Shown here: one piece after another, positions 46,311-58,070 of the stretch
How the letters are laid out: the number at the start of each line of letters is the position of its first letter
How positions within the stretch are numbered: position 1 is the first letter of the stretch
Assembly (NCBI RefSeq): GCF_025766255.1
Contig: NW_026516704.1
Span: forward strand, 186,001-250,000
Source of the DNA: Zychaea mexicana
Taxonomy: Eukaryota; Mucoromycota; Mucoromycetes; Mucorales; Lichtheimiaceae
DNA: 64,000 nt
Direction of reading: 5' to 3'
The notes under the pieces: generated by a model
Told to the model about the DNA's origin: nothing
What the model saw: the letters and a program-made list of their open reading frames with translations, nothing else
The model's database searches: none
Made by a program: the position numbers and the translations under genes

Positions 46311-47112
46311 TGTTACCCTGAGAACCACCCATAACAAATAAACCAAACATACAAAAGAACCACACACCAAGCAGCAATCAGAATACAATACGTAACTACC
46401 GCAGCAACCGCAGCAACTCTACAACTCTCTTGCACCCCCAAATTATCAAAAGGAACAACTATAAATAGAACGAACCCTTTACCTTGTAAAGATTCGATGA
46501 ACAGCTTGTTGAATAAGAGCATTACCGCAGCATCCGCAGTAACAGCAAGTTACCGCAGCATGGCGTTGCGCAGCAACCGCAGCAACCGCAGTATGAATTA
46601 TCTTAGACATTATTAAATAACCAGAAAGATATAAATACCCCATCATTTTTATTTGAATAAAGACATTGAATTTCTACCTCCCACTTTTGACTTAACTTTT
46701 CAAGTGTTGTTTTCAATCACTCAAGACCTAAACACGGCTTGTTTTATCTTACATATTGTTTATTGCTCATAACTGAAGCTAAATAAACTCTTATATTAAG
46801 ACCAGACGTAACATTCCTGCTCTTATTTTTTATTTACTTGGACAGACGTAACATTCCTGATCCTTATTCCTCATTCATTTTGGACAGACGTAGTATCCCT
46901 GATCCTCATTTCTACTCGCTGAGCTTAATCAAGACAACAGCTCCCTACTATTTACAACCTTGGACATAACCTATACACATTTTTACCTTACTTTACACTC
47001 ATATCACTTCAAAACCTGTCTGTAATAAACGATATTATTACTGGTGCTCACTACAAAACATACACATAAACCGTTACGCAACTACCTGGAATACCCCAAA
47101 TTCACCGTAACA
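46311..47112 (+). repeat. 3' LTR (802 bp)
   Basis: Begins TGTTACCCTGAGAAC and ends CACCGTAACA. Aligned by eye with the 5' LTR, it shows 15 substitutions, every one a transition, and lacks one 27-bp unit. Confidence 0.93.
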
Positions 47113-47427
47113 CTATTAAAATCTTTAAAAGTTAGCTGAAAAATCCAAAAAAGGAAGGTGGCTCTACAGCGGTGCTTTAGTTTCTATAAATCCACATGTC
47201 ATTTACTCCACCCCTATCTGATGAAAAGATCTATGCAAAATTGAGCAAGTACACGGTCATCCGGGATCCGAAATCCGGGATAAATAAGAAAGAGCCTCAT
47301 TAAGCATCAAATATCTGTATATACTCCAAGAGAGGCAATGTATTTTATGGATGAAGCAATGACCGAATTATATCTTTGCTGTAGATCATATTTTTTTACT
47401 ACCATTCACTGTCATACCATAAAGGAT

Positions 47428-47458
<31 letters not shown>
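47428..47458 (+). repeat. (TAG)n microsatellite
   Basis: About ten uninterrupted TAG units in the region between the Ty3 3' LTR and the first Helitron reading frame. Confidence 0.9.
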
Positions 47459-47460
<2 letters not shown>

Positions 47461-47636
47461 CTGATTGGGTTCAGGGTGTTGATGCTGACAAACTTGCAAC
47501 ACCTATAACACACAAAAAAGGAAGTTGTCATCGTGCTGTTCACGCGTCCTGAATCTGTCTTTACGCGCTTTTGAGTAGTCCCTGTACTTCTTTTTTGTTT
47601 ACCTACAACCATTCGTTTTCAGCTTATATACTTTAA

Positions 47637-48030
47637 ATGAGCATTCGAATCTGTGCTTCATGCTATCAGTTTGGGCACTCGAGTAGAAGACACCGAGATT
47701 GCTTACTGAATCCGGCTCGCTTAGCTGCGCGGGAGCAGAATGAAATTCAATTCATCTTTGAGCACCATCAAAGAGTTGATCCAATTGTTGAAGAAATTCA
47801 AATGGCTAGCCCGAGCGTTGAAGATCCTGTCTCCGAGATCAATCAAGATCAAAGTGTTAATCCGAGCGATGAGATTGTAAGCAATAATTTTCGAATAGAC
47901 AATGATGTGACTAAAAATTGACACATGTTTGTAACAGTCAGAGACGGTTCCTCGGTGCGCAAGCTGTGGCCAACTTGGACATTCACGTAGAGTTTCCGTA
48001 GTTGCCCACTTAATCCAAGGAATCTGCAAG
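47637..48030 (+). CDS. Helitron 1 N-terminal exons with two zinc knuckles
   Basis: The first frame starts at ATG 47637 and carries CASCYQFGHSSRRHRDC followed by LLNP (CX2CX4HX6C). A second knuckle lies at about 47958-48010 in a different frame: CASCGQLGHSRRVS, then the remnant of the closing Cys-Pro-Leu-Asn-Pro. Between them lies an acidic linker. Such paired knuckles precede the Rep domain in fungal Helitrons and may bind the element's DNA. The second is damaged by a frame change and is separated by a likely intron. Confidence 0.6.
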
Positions 48031-48119
48031 CTGATATCTCAACTGAGCCTCAAGTAATTAACAATCCCTCCTGTATAGGCTATACAGTCTATAATTCTAA
48101 TATCGCGTTTCTTTTTCTT

Positions 48120-50990
48120 TCGCAGTTTCATCCCGCCATCGGATGTATCCGTGCAAACCATATTCCTGATCGCCATTCACTTGGATTAATGGATCGTGAG
48201 TGTTCGTATTGTCACGCGCGTATGTGGGTGCAAGAGCGTGTATCAGCATCTTCGGAGACATCACCTGAATTCCAGCTATGCTGTGCCAAAGGGTCCATTA
48301 CTCTTCCTCCGCTGAGTGAAACTCCACCAGAGATAGCAGAGCTATTATGTGGTGATGACCGTGCCTCGCAGGATTTCTGTAAAAACATTCGTGCATACAA
48401 CAATGCTTTGAGTTTTACGTCCCTTGGTGCCAGCGTTGATCAAGCTGTAGCAAACGTGCGAGGTGGTGCATACAACTTTCGGATCCATGGCACCATGCAC
48501 CATATGATTGGGTCTTTGCTCCCTAACACGGATGAGGATACCCCAGCTTTTGCACAAATCTACGTCTATGATCCTTCCATGGAATTGCAAATACGTCAGA
48601 ATGCCACGAATGCCCCTGTGAACACAGATACTTTGCGCACTTTGCAGGAGCTGATGCATCGTGTTTGCCCCTTTGCCCAAGCTTTCTAAAACATGGCCGA
48701 TCGCTATCGTGACGACAATGTCGAAAACGTTACATTAGTGATTCGCGCAGAGGGTACCCCGGATCAAGGGCGGTATAATAGACCAACAGGTGATGAAGTT
48801 GGAATCCTGATTGTGGATAACACGCATGACGGCCAGGTTGGGAACCGCGACATTGTTGTGCGAGCTCAGTCAAATCAATTGCAGCGTATCTCAGAGAAGC
48901 ATCGTTTCTATGACGCCATGCATTATGTATTGATATTTCCTCAAGGTGATATTAAGCTCTAATCGTCTGCTGTAGTGCGTAATTCTAACTTACACAATTT
49001 CAGGTGATGAGGGTTGGACCATCGAAGCGCGCAATGACAATGGTGCTCACATAACAGTGATGGAATGGTATAAATATCGCCTGATGGTGCGCGAGAACGG
49101 TGACGACGACAATGGACACGATCTGCATCGCTTCGGTAAGCTGTTTCAACAGTTTATTACTGACATGTATGCCAAGATGGAATCCGGATGCCTTGGCTAC
49201 ATCACGTAGAACCAGGACAAGCTACGTTCAGACTTGTACAATAGTGTTGTAGATGCCATGAATCTGGGAGACAATGATATGGCCAACGTCGGTAGACGTG
49301 TGATTTTACCATCGTCTTTCACCGGTGGCCCGCGGCATATGCAACAGCTCTATCATGATGCCATGAGTATCATGCGGTGCTTTAGAAAGCCTGATCTTTT
49401 CGTTACATTTACGTGCCACCCGCGATGGCACGAGATACAAGATTCTCTTCTTCCAGGACAGACAGCACCCGACAGACCGGATATATGTGTTCGGGTATTC
49501 AAACTGAAATTGAAACAGTTGATGGATGATCTTACCAAAAACATGGTTCTGGGCACAGTGATTGCACATGTCCATACTGTCGAATTTCAAAAACACGGGC
49601 TACCACATGCTCATATCCTCTTGATCCTTGCCAGAGATGATAAACCAACGACACCTGAAGATGTGGATGATATTGTATCGGCCGAGCTTCCCAACTCGGA
49701 GCAATACCCAGCCGCACGCGCAATAGTGGAAAGACACATGATGCATAGACCCTGTAGTGACCGTCATCCTCGATCGCCATGCATGCAAGACGGTGCCTGT
49801 TCAAAGCGCTTTTCAAAGCAGTTTATGGATGAGACCAATATGTGTGACAATGGATATCCTGTTTACAAACGACGCCGTAATGATGCCGATTTTGTTGAAA
49901 AAAATGGTGTTCGTATGCATAATCAATGGGTGGTCCCTCACAACATCTTTTTATGCACCAAGTACGACGCACATGTCAATGTAGAAATCTGCACCTCGAT
50001 CGCTTCCATTAAATATGTCTACAAATACGTATACAAAGGTCACGACCGTGCGTCAGTAGCTGTAACTCATCAACAACGTGCGCAAACCGAAACCAACCAA
50101 CACGGTGAACCACCTATAAACGAAATTCACACCTATCTCGATACACGATACGTGTCTGCATGCGAAGGCTCCTGGCGTCTCTTTTCATTCTCTTTACACA
50201 AGGAATTCCCAAGTCACCAGCGTTTATCCGTACACCTTCCAGATGAGCAACTGGTGCATTTCAACGAGGATGATGATCCTGGAGCTGTTGTTGGTCGTGC
50301 ACATGAAACTACATTGACAGCTTGGTTTAACTACAATGCTGAAAATGAGGATGGGCGAGCGGTACTATACCCTGATTTTCCTGAGAATTACGTCTTTGTC
50401 AAATCAGAACGTCGCTGGAAAATCCGTGAACGCAGTCATGGTGGCACCATCGGACGCATGTACACTGTCTCCCCAAGTCAAGTCGAAAAGTATCATTTAA
50501 GAATATTGTTGTACCATGTTCCTGGTGCAACAAGTTTTAATGACCTCAAGACCGTTGAAAACGAGTGCTTGCCGACATTTCAAGCTGCTGCAAGGAGGCG
50601 CGGTCTGCTAACTGGGCAACAAGAATGGCTGGATTGCTTAGAGCAGGCATCCACGTACCAACTTCCCAGAGCTTTACGACAGCTTTTTTCTGTTCTCCTA
50701 ACATACTGTCAGCTTGAAGATCCATACGCTCTATGGATAGCTTACCGCACACATCTTTGTGAAGACTTTTTGCAAGCTGCAAGAGTTGAAGCAAATGACC
50801 AATCTCTGCCACCAGACGACCGTATTTACGGACAAGGATTACTTGCTATTAAATCCATCATGGCAAGTGCATCATGGTCCCTTACGGAATTCGATGGCTT
50901 TATTCTTCCTGAGGAAACTGAAAACAACCAACAACCGCTGGAACCACTGATCATCCGTCAACAACGAGACATTGCTACAAGCTTACAAGC
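48120..50990 (+). pseudogene. Helitron 1 Rep (HUH endonuclease) region
   Basis: Rolling-circle replication initiator half of the Helitron protein. The frame from 48189 includes SYCHARMW (another Cys pair), the Helitron_like_N region (FRIHGTMHHMIGSLLP) and, after a stop at about 48689, EVGILIVDNTHDGQVG. A 58-nt intron (48946-49003) leads to GWTIEARNDNGA. A TAG at 49207-49209 splits the frame before QDKLRSDLYN. The HUH motif is HTVEFQKHGLPHAHILL (about 49567-49620). The two-tyrosine site is YVYKYVYKGHDR (about 50020-50055), each Tyr able to cut one DNA strand. The 693-codon frame from 49234 is open, so decay is slight. Confidence 0.88.
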
Positions 50991-52525
50991 TCAGCCCGCC
51001 CTGGAACTCGCATTCAATGACGATCAGCAGCAGTATTTGATGGAGTATGCAGAGCTTTGGAACGTCCACGCACCGAATCAAAGGTTTACTTTGTCGATGG
51101 ACCCGGTGGCACAGGCAAAACATATGTGTTCAATGCTCTTCTTGAGCATGTCAGGCGTCGTGGTGATATTGCTCTTTCAGTTGCTACTAGTGGCACCGCA
51201 GCACTGCTCATGTAAGGCGGTAGAACAGCACATTCATTATTTACGATTCCACTTGAGATTGATCAAACCACATACTGCTCATTTACACTACGATCTGCCA
51301 CAGCACAACTTCTAAGACTTGCAACTTTGATCATATGGGACGAAGCATCAATGATCAGCAAAGATCTCATTGAATGCGTCAATCGAAGTTTGCAAGATCT
51401 GATGAAGTCAGAAGAACCAGCATTAGAGCATGTTCCTTTTGGTGGAAAATTAGTTGTTTTTGGCGGTGATTTTCGCCAGGTAATCATACATTTCTATTAA
51501 TCTGCAGAGTATTGAGGTAAACAACTTGACTTTGATTGTATATTGTTGTACAGGTTCTTCCAGTCATTCCTAGAGCTTCTCGAGCACAGATTGTGGCACA
51601 ATGCTTAAAGCGATCCAATGTATGGCGCCACACCCAAGTCTTCCATCTTCAGACCAATATGCGTGTACAGCAAGCCACCGACGCCCACAACTCTGAACAA
51701 TTATGAGAGTTTGCCGAATATCTATTGTGAATAAGTGAAAACAGAGAGCCAATTGCTCCTGCTACTGAAGATAGGGTTAAAGTCCGTGACTCTATGCTAA
51801 TGCCTGGATACAGCCTACTCACTTTAATTGACACTCTATATGGCAATATGCTTACAACCTCTCCCTCCCGCGAGTTCCTCATGTCACGAGCTATTCTGAC
51901 ACCAAAAAATGTCGATGTTGCAACAATCAACGAGACAATATTGGAATCAAAATTCCCTGGAACGTCTGAGGAGTTTCTCAGTGCAGACAGTATGGTCGAT
52001 CCTGAAGAGTCCTTGGCATATCCAACGGAGCTTTTAAACTCACTTTCTCCTTCCGGCCTTCCACCACACAAACTCACTCTCAAGCCAGGTTGTCCTGTAA
52101 TGCTCTTACGAAACCTAAATACCGCACAAGGCCTTTGCAACGGAACACGTTTGATCATCACGTCTTTTCGCTGCAATGTCATTGAAGCTGAAATCGCCAC
52201 AGGTACACATGTTGGCGAAACAGTCCCATTGCCTCGCATCACACTTACTTCCAAAAAGAGCGAAGGTCCCATCGAACTCCAAAGGACACAGTTCCCTATA
52301 CAGCTTGCGTTTTCGATGACGATCAACAAGGCTCAAGGACAAACATTTGACACAATTGGCCTTTATCTACCGAAACCTGTTTTTACTCATGGTCTACTAT
52401 ATGTAGCATTGTCGTGGGTCAGAACGCCACGCTCTGTACTGATCACCTTGGATCGTGATGATTCTAAGGTTGACGGTCAAGAAGGCATGTACACCAGAAA
52501 TGTTGTATATACTGAGGTACTTTAA
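50990..52525 (+). pseudogene. Helitron 1 PIF1-like helicase region
   Basis: Helicase half of the same protein. A one-base shift near 51035-51085 precedes Walker A (VDGPGGTGKTYVFNALLEH). TAA at 51214-51216 falls in LLM*GGRTAHS. Walker B is IIWDEASM (about 51330). FGGDFRQ is followed by a 74-nt GT-AG intron (51480-51553) and VLPVIP. Two TGA codons near 51705 and 51730 interrupt SEQL*EFAEYLL*ISEN. The C-terminal half is open from 51794: ILTPKNVDVATIN, PGCPVMLLRNLN, GLCNGTRLIIT, MTINKAQGQTFD and THGLLYVALSWVRTP, ending at 52525. The product is not complete in this copy. Confidence 0.88.
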
Positions 52526-52719
52526 TTAACTATAGATAGCTTTTACGCTTCGGCCTTTGCACTTTTCGTCAATTCACCTATAGTTCCCCTTTTATTTCCT
52601 GTTCTTCTTCACCTATCATTATCTTTTACTGCACAACATCAATATACTCTCAAATATAGACCTCCTCTTTGATAGATTAGATATTAGTATAGCAGTTCGG
52701 GTGGTCAGGGCTTAGTATT

Positions 52720-53025
52720 CAGTAATCCATGAAGCGAAGCTGTTTAGGGTTTTAAATTGGCGATAGTTAAGTATCTAACTTTGACAATTTCCTATGATAG
52801 ACTACTTCTCACTGTACAATGATCTTGCTTTTGTTTTTGAAAACAGACAATAAGCATCTCATACCAAGACATTGATCTAACCTCGCTCCACAGAGGGGTT
52901 TGGGGGGCTTGCCCCCCAATCTGGGGGTCAAAGGGGGAACCCCCCTTGTGACGCGTTTCCATTGAATAACACAGAGTGAAGCGGAGGGGCTCATTCATCC
53001 GAGTGAAGCAAGGAAGGACCACTAG
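52720..53025 (+). repeat. Helitron 1 3' end: GC-rich hairpin module and CTAG terminus
   Basis: After the helicase stop, a GC-rich module contains GGGGGGCTTGCCCCCC (about 52904-52919) and GGGGGAACCCCCC (52935-52947), then GGAGGGGCTCATTCATCCGAGTGAAG. CTAG at 53022-53025 followed by T fits the Helitron rule of a CTRR end before T. I could not fix the 5' TC end. Confidence 0.6.
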
Positions 53026-53239
53026 TCTTCTATTAAATAGGGAAGGGTGCTTACGATTTCAATCCCAGCTAAAATCCAGATTTGGAAATAGCAACATGTT
53101 TTTTGTTTATGTTCTTTCACTGTCAGGAATGTGTGCATATTCCATTGTTGTCTTTCAAAACAATTATTACTATGCTTTCAAGTATAGTACAATGAGGTCG
53201 CAAGAGGTGTGTTACTTGACTTAATCAACCACCAATAAA

Positions 53240-54740
53240 TTCGTTGCAAAAAGCTGAAATTACTATGATAACCATTTTTTTTGTTGGGGTGTTGAAGCAC
53301 TCTACTACCCATCAAAACTGTAACTGTGGTTCAAATGTCGACAATGGAACATGCCCAGCTCATTCTTGCAATATTCGTTGTAGAATAGGCAATGTATGTT
53401 TTGCGAGTCTATATATATTTATATTTGTATTACTGCAGTCTGTTTACTTTGAGAAATCGGTATGTAGATTGTTCTTGAAGACCCCACCGCTCCTGCTACT
53501 TCGAGAACTTGCGTCTGTGGCTCGACCACCTACCAAAGACGTTCCTCTAGGCTTTGCCCTCTTAACCCTCGCAACCAAGGTATTTTACCTGAATTGATCA
53601 GTTTGGTATAATAATATTTTTGCTGATAGAACTACAGTTGCTGTACTTCCTACTTATCCTTCTCTACCAGCTGCCACCGTTGTTGCCGTCAATGCTCAAC
53701 CATCCGCTCCTCCTCTACCAGCACCACCTACCACTGTCAATGCTCAGCCGCCTCCTGTCGTCGCTAGCAACTCTCCGTCTCCTCCACCTACACCTGCCGC
53801 CAATCCTCCTCCAGCCACGCCTGCTGCTGTTACTGCTCCATAACTGATCCATTGCTCTAGTTGCTGGGCACCAACGCACATGCGCCGCACCCACCGCCTC
53901 TGCCCTTTTAACCTAAGCAATGACCAGCATGAGCATGGGGCACAATACCAAATTGCGTGCAGAGCCACTTTTGATGCAGAAAATGGATTTGGGTCAAACA
54001 TATGTTATACTGTAAGAGATTCCTTCTATCGTCATGTGTTGCCACGTATAGATACTGTTTGTTTGTATTGTGGTGTACTAATGTGGTTAGATGAAAAACT
54101 TAACAACTCCTCCATCAGCAACCCTCACTTTGGTCTCTGCTATCTTTCTGGAAAAATCCGATTGCCAACTCCTCGCGCTCCTCCTGTTCCTCTTCGTGAC
54201 CTCCTAACGAATCGTGACCTACATGATCCCGTTAGTATCAACTTTCACACCAATATCAGGGCATATAACAGTATGTTTGCATTTGCATCCATTCTTGGTG
54301 GTAATGTCGATCTAGTCTTAGCCAGTGGTGCAAACAGCGTGTGTACTTACCATATCAATGGGACTATCTATCATGCTGTTAGTGCACTAAGACCCAACAA
54401 CCAAGCGCAAGCCAACTATTCGCAGATATACTTCGCAGATACATAGGAGCAACTAGCCAGACGCACAAGTTTGTTCACCGGTCTCCTCCCTGATACAATT
54501 GCAACCCTGCAAAATGTCATGGAGACCCACAATCCTTTGGTGCATACATTTATCTCTGCAGTTGAAACTTTGGGCGAGGAACCAATTGGAACGCTTCAGG
54601 CTGTCATTCGATAAAGCGATCTAGGCTGTCGTTGTGACCAGCAGGGCTACCCTGAAGTGGCGGCAATGGTTGTTGAATGCACCGTAGATGGCACGCACGC
54701 GAACATGACATTGTCATTAGGAACTAATCGGTTTATGACT
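53240..54740 (+). pseudogene. Helitron 2 N-terminal part (twin zinc knuckles, Helitron_like_N)
   Basis: The first knuckle is CVCGSTTYQRRSSRLCPLNP (about 53510-53570), ending at a GT-AG intron (53579-53631). A Pro/Ala-rich linker follows (53632-53845), then a second knuckle, CSSCWAPTHMRRTHRLCPFN. The frame from 53880 continues with GSNICYTVRD, CLYCGVLMWLDEK, NFHTNIRAYNSMFAF and HINGTIYHAVSALRP. These correspond one by one to Helitron 1 (RAYNNALSF, RIHGTMHHMIGSLLP). A stop at 54444-54446 is followed by further homologous sequence ending at HDIVIRN near 54735. There an AT-rich transposon begins. Confidence 0.8.
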
Positions 54741-55442
54741 ATATAATTTTGTGCCAGAAAATTTTTAATAATCAGCTGAATTCTAAAAATCGAAAAAGCA
54801 AAATTGAATTTTTTTGATTATATAAAAATACAATTATAATAATATCAACTGATAAAAAATAGTTATCCTCAATACTAAAATTCTTATATGCAAACAGTCT
54901 ATGATAAAATCTATTAAAAAAATTATGAGTCAGGTGATGGAGAAGTATTTTGATGATGAAATTCTATGCCAAACAAAAGAAAAAAAACAAAAGATGATGG
55001 AAAGTATAATAAAAGAAAAAATAGATGAAACAAAAACTAACTATTTTTAGTATATGAATACTAGTCCAAATGTATGTACCTATATACATAGAAGAGGAAA
55101 AAAAGAGGGTCGCATATATCATAAAAAGATTAAGACAAACATTGGTAATAATAAACCTGACTTTCTATGCTATCAACATAGTAAGCTACATATACGAAAA
55201 AAAAGAGAAAAAAAAATAAAACACTAATAAAAAAGCAGAAAAAAAAGAAATAATACTAAAAAAATTAAAACAATGAAAAAAATTTAAAAAAATATATATA
55301 TGCAATGGAGGGATTCTTAGTTTTACTGATATTATTAATAGAATAATGCAATAACTCATACAGATGTAATTCATTATACTTACAAAAACAAAAGAGGATA
55401 TATCCTCTTTAAATATATAGGGTAGACTATGCTATTTTTTTA

Positions 55443-57930
55443 TTTAAAATTTTTTTTCTTTCATATAATCATTAATAATATCTTTTGTATTAAAATCATT
55501 TTGTTTTACCTAGGTATTTTCATCATCACTATAACTAAGCCATTTTACATAAAATATTAATTTATTATTATTATCAACCATATGATCTATTATTTTTTCT
55601 ACCATAAGTACTGCATTACCTTATTGATTACAAAAACATAATTATTTTTATTAGAAATAATTATTTTTCAATGTTTAAATAAAAAGAAAAATAACTGTTA
55701 GTAAACATAAATGTTTACAAAATTATTTATCTATTACTTTTAGAAATAATTAATGCTAAGATATTTGTGTAGCCACAAATATTTTCTTGGCACATTATTT
55801 CAAAATAATTAAAAAAAAGAAAAAATTATATTTTTATTTTTTATAGGTTATTCAAAATATATAATTAAATATAATTCTGAAAATTAAAAAATTCAATAAT
55901 TAATTATTGGTTTTGTATATTTTCTAAAAATCTAAAAGAAAGAAATGGGTTAATCCCATTTCTACTAGTAGAAGTAAATTTTATTTATTTCTTAATTTAT
56001 ATTTTAATATTTGACAAATAAAAAAATGAAATTAAAAATTTTATTAGTAAAATAAAATGATCATATGATCATTTATTTTATTTTTATTTAATTTAGAAAA
56101 AAACAATTCTTTTTTTTTCTTCCGTCTGGTTATATATCACGAATCTTCGATTCTTAGATATATATTAATAAGTAAAATGTACCATTTTAATTAGGCAAAG
56201 GTTTACCTTTGCTCTAGAATTAAAAAAATAAAATTTATTTTTATTTAGCGAAGTAATGCTTCACCTTTATTTTTTAAATCAAAAATTAAAAATATTTGAG
56301 GCGTAGCTTTGCTACTTAATATTTTTTTTAAATCAAAAATTAAAAATTTTCGAGGCATAGCTTTGCTACTTAATATTTATTAGGCTTCGCCTAAATTAAA
56401 ATAAATTTTAATTTATTTTACAAGAATCAAAGATACTTGACCAGATAGAAAAATAAAAAAAAGAATTGTTTTCTTTTAATATTATTTTAAAGTTATAACT
56501 TATAATAAAAATTAAAATCAAATAATAATCATTTTAAATTTTGTTACCAATAGCTTTTAAATAGAAACAGTTGGTAATGCATATGCGCCACCTGAAATAT
56601 ATTATCATTATTCTTTTGTTGGTTACATTTTCTTTTCTTAGGTACATCATTTATTAAAAATTCATTATTATCTATATTTTTTTCTGTATCTTTTTCAATA
56701 TCTTCAATATTTAAATTTAAAATTTTAGATTGTAGTTCTCTCAATTCATTATATTGCTTATTTACTTTTTGTTTATTACTAAAAACTAAATTAATTTTAT
56801 TTATTTTTGTAGGAAATTCAAATCTATCACTATACCATGCCATATGATGAGATTGAACTTCTATATTATAATCTTCACAAAAGTTATAAATATTCTTTAA
56901 TAAATATGCAACACAGAGTTGAAGATTATAATATTTCTTATCGGACATTTGTAATGCTGCTTTATTATTATTAAATCTATTAAATTTTGATGCTAATATA
57001 GAAAATTGACTTTCAATTTCAGATCTAAATGAGCCAAAATTTACTATTATAATTTAACTCATTAACAGTTAAATTTTTATTAACCTCTTTTCTTATTGGA
57101 TAAACAAAATTATTGTAACTAAAATGATAACCATATTCATTTGCATTTTCTATAAATTTTTCAACAAATAGATTATATCCACCATCCATTCCAATACAAT
57201 CTAAATTATTTATATTTTTATATAGTTTCATATTAAGGAACATAGTTCCATCATTACCCTTTGCATATTTTTCACTATTTGAAATATATATAATACTTTT
57301 ATTAATATCTACTATTATTTGAGTTCTTAAACCAGGTCCCTTTAATTTATATAAATACAATCTACTTTTACTTTCATTTGGATTATAGTATTTTATTTTA
57401 CTATCATGACCATCAATATATAAAGTTATATTTTCAAATCCATTTGGATTATATGTATTTGCTGCTAAAATTCTAATTTTTATATTTGAAAATAAATTTT
57501 CTAAATCATTTTTTACTTGTTTATTAATATTTTTATAATTATTTATCCAAAAATCCTTATATAAATCATAAAAAGATGTATATGGAATTATATTTACCAT
57601 TTCAGGTCCTGTTCTACCAGATACTATATGATATAATAAAATTAATCCTTTTTCTACTTCACGATAAGGTCCTGGATATTCTCAGTTAGTATATAATTTA
57701 GTTAAAAAATAATAAACAGGAATATATCCTAATTTTTCTAATGGTTCATTTTTTATTTCTTTCATAATTTCATTACTTTTTATATCTTTTATTTTTGTAT
57801 GATGATTAAATCTATTTTTTATTTCAGGCCAAGGATCCTGTAAAAAATTTCAATTATTAACTATTAATTTATTAACTTCATCATTTAATTTATTTTTAAA
57901 TTCGATATTTATATTATCAATGTCCATTGT
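55443..57930 (-). pseudogene. DDE (PIF/Harbinger-like) transposase with C-terminal chromodomain, copy T2
   Basis: The N-terminus at about 57930 (MDIDNINIEF) leads through a helical region with one or two stops (TGA near 57680). The open part 57600-57025 holds YTSFYDLYKDFWINNY, ITLYIDGHDSKIKYY (first Asp), LYKLKGPGLRTQIIVDI, LDCIGMDGGYNLFV (second Asp) and NFVYPIRKEVN, as in DDE_Tnp_4-type proteins. After a frame change, SEIESQFS supplies a Glu. The frame 56948-56544 is a helical and acidic linker with KKRKC. Past the inserted MITE, a chromodomain reads LMVEKIIDHMV ... IFYVKWLSYSDDENT*VKQN (55443-55612), with TAG at the Trp (55510-55512). Chromodomains bind methylated histone tails and could guide insertion. 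Confidence 0.75.
56098..56475. mobile_element. about 378-bp MITE with long terminal inverted repeats
   Basis: The left end AAAACAATTCTTTTTTTTTC (from 56100), then TCTGGTTATATATCACGAAT, is mirrored at the right end, whose complement reads AAAACAATTCTTTTTTTTAT, then TCTGGTCAAGTATCTTTGAT. The inverted repeats extend about 50-60 bp with mismatches. Inside are GCTTTGCTACTTAATATT direct repeats (about 56300 and 56360). A related end occurs in copy T1 near 21860-21895. It separates the transposase linker from the chromodomain in T2. Confidence 0.7.
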
Positions 57931-57997
57931 TTAATATGGCGAATGAACAATATCTATAATTTTTGTTATAAATAACAAAATTATAATATTCTTCTAT

Positions 57998-58070
57998 TCT
58001 AGTCAAGTTAGGCTGCGTCCAAGTATTCCTTGCCTAAAGAAGGGATATGCTCCCTACCGGTACGCTGCTA
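57998..58070 (+). repeat. 75-bp core shared with the MITEs
   Basis: AGTCAAGTTAGGCTGCGTCC ... AGAAGGGATATGCTCCCTAC matches the cores at 4292-4365 and 24569-24645 (reversed) with scattered differences. It lies upstream of the transposase start. The minus strand has a tRNA-like D-arm word (GGCGCAACGGTAG in copy A), but no box B is recognisable. Confidence 0.75.

Larger units (their letters stand above)
37139..47116 (+). mobile_element. full-length Ty3-type LTR retrotransposon
   Basis: LTRs at 37143-37971 and 46311-47112, both TG...CA with terminal TGTTAC/GTAACA. Target duplication CTAT at 37139-37142 and 47113-47116 (ACTAT if the final LTR base is shared). The interior order is gag, protease, reverse transcriptase, RNase H, integrase, which is Ty3/gypsy. 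An extra 159-codon frame follows integrase. The LTRs differ by 15 transitions and one 27-bp repeat-unit indel, so the insertion is fairly young. The coding region nevertheless has frameshifts (about 38620, about 41490, about 41605, about 43576) and stops (41044 TGA, 42557 TAG), so this copy is not autonomous. Confidence 0.93.

Noticed and set aside
51649..52329. 226-codon minus-strand frame opposite the Helitron 1 helicase
   Set aside because: The plus strand carries helicase motifs in order; the antisense frame shows none.
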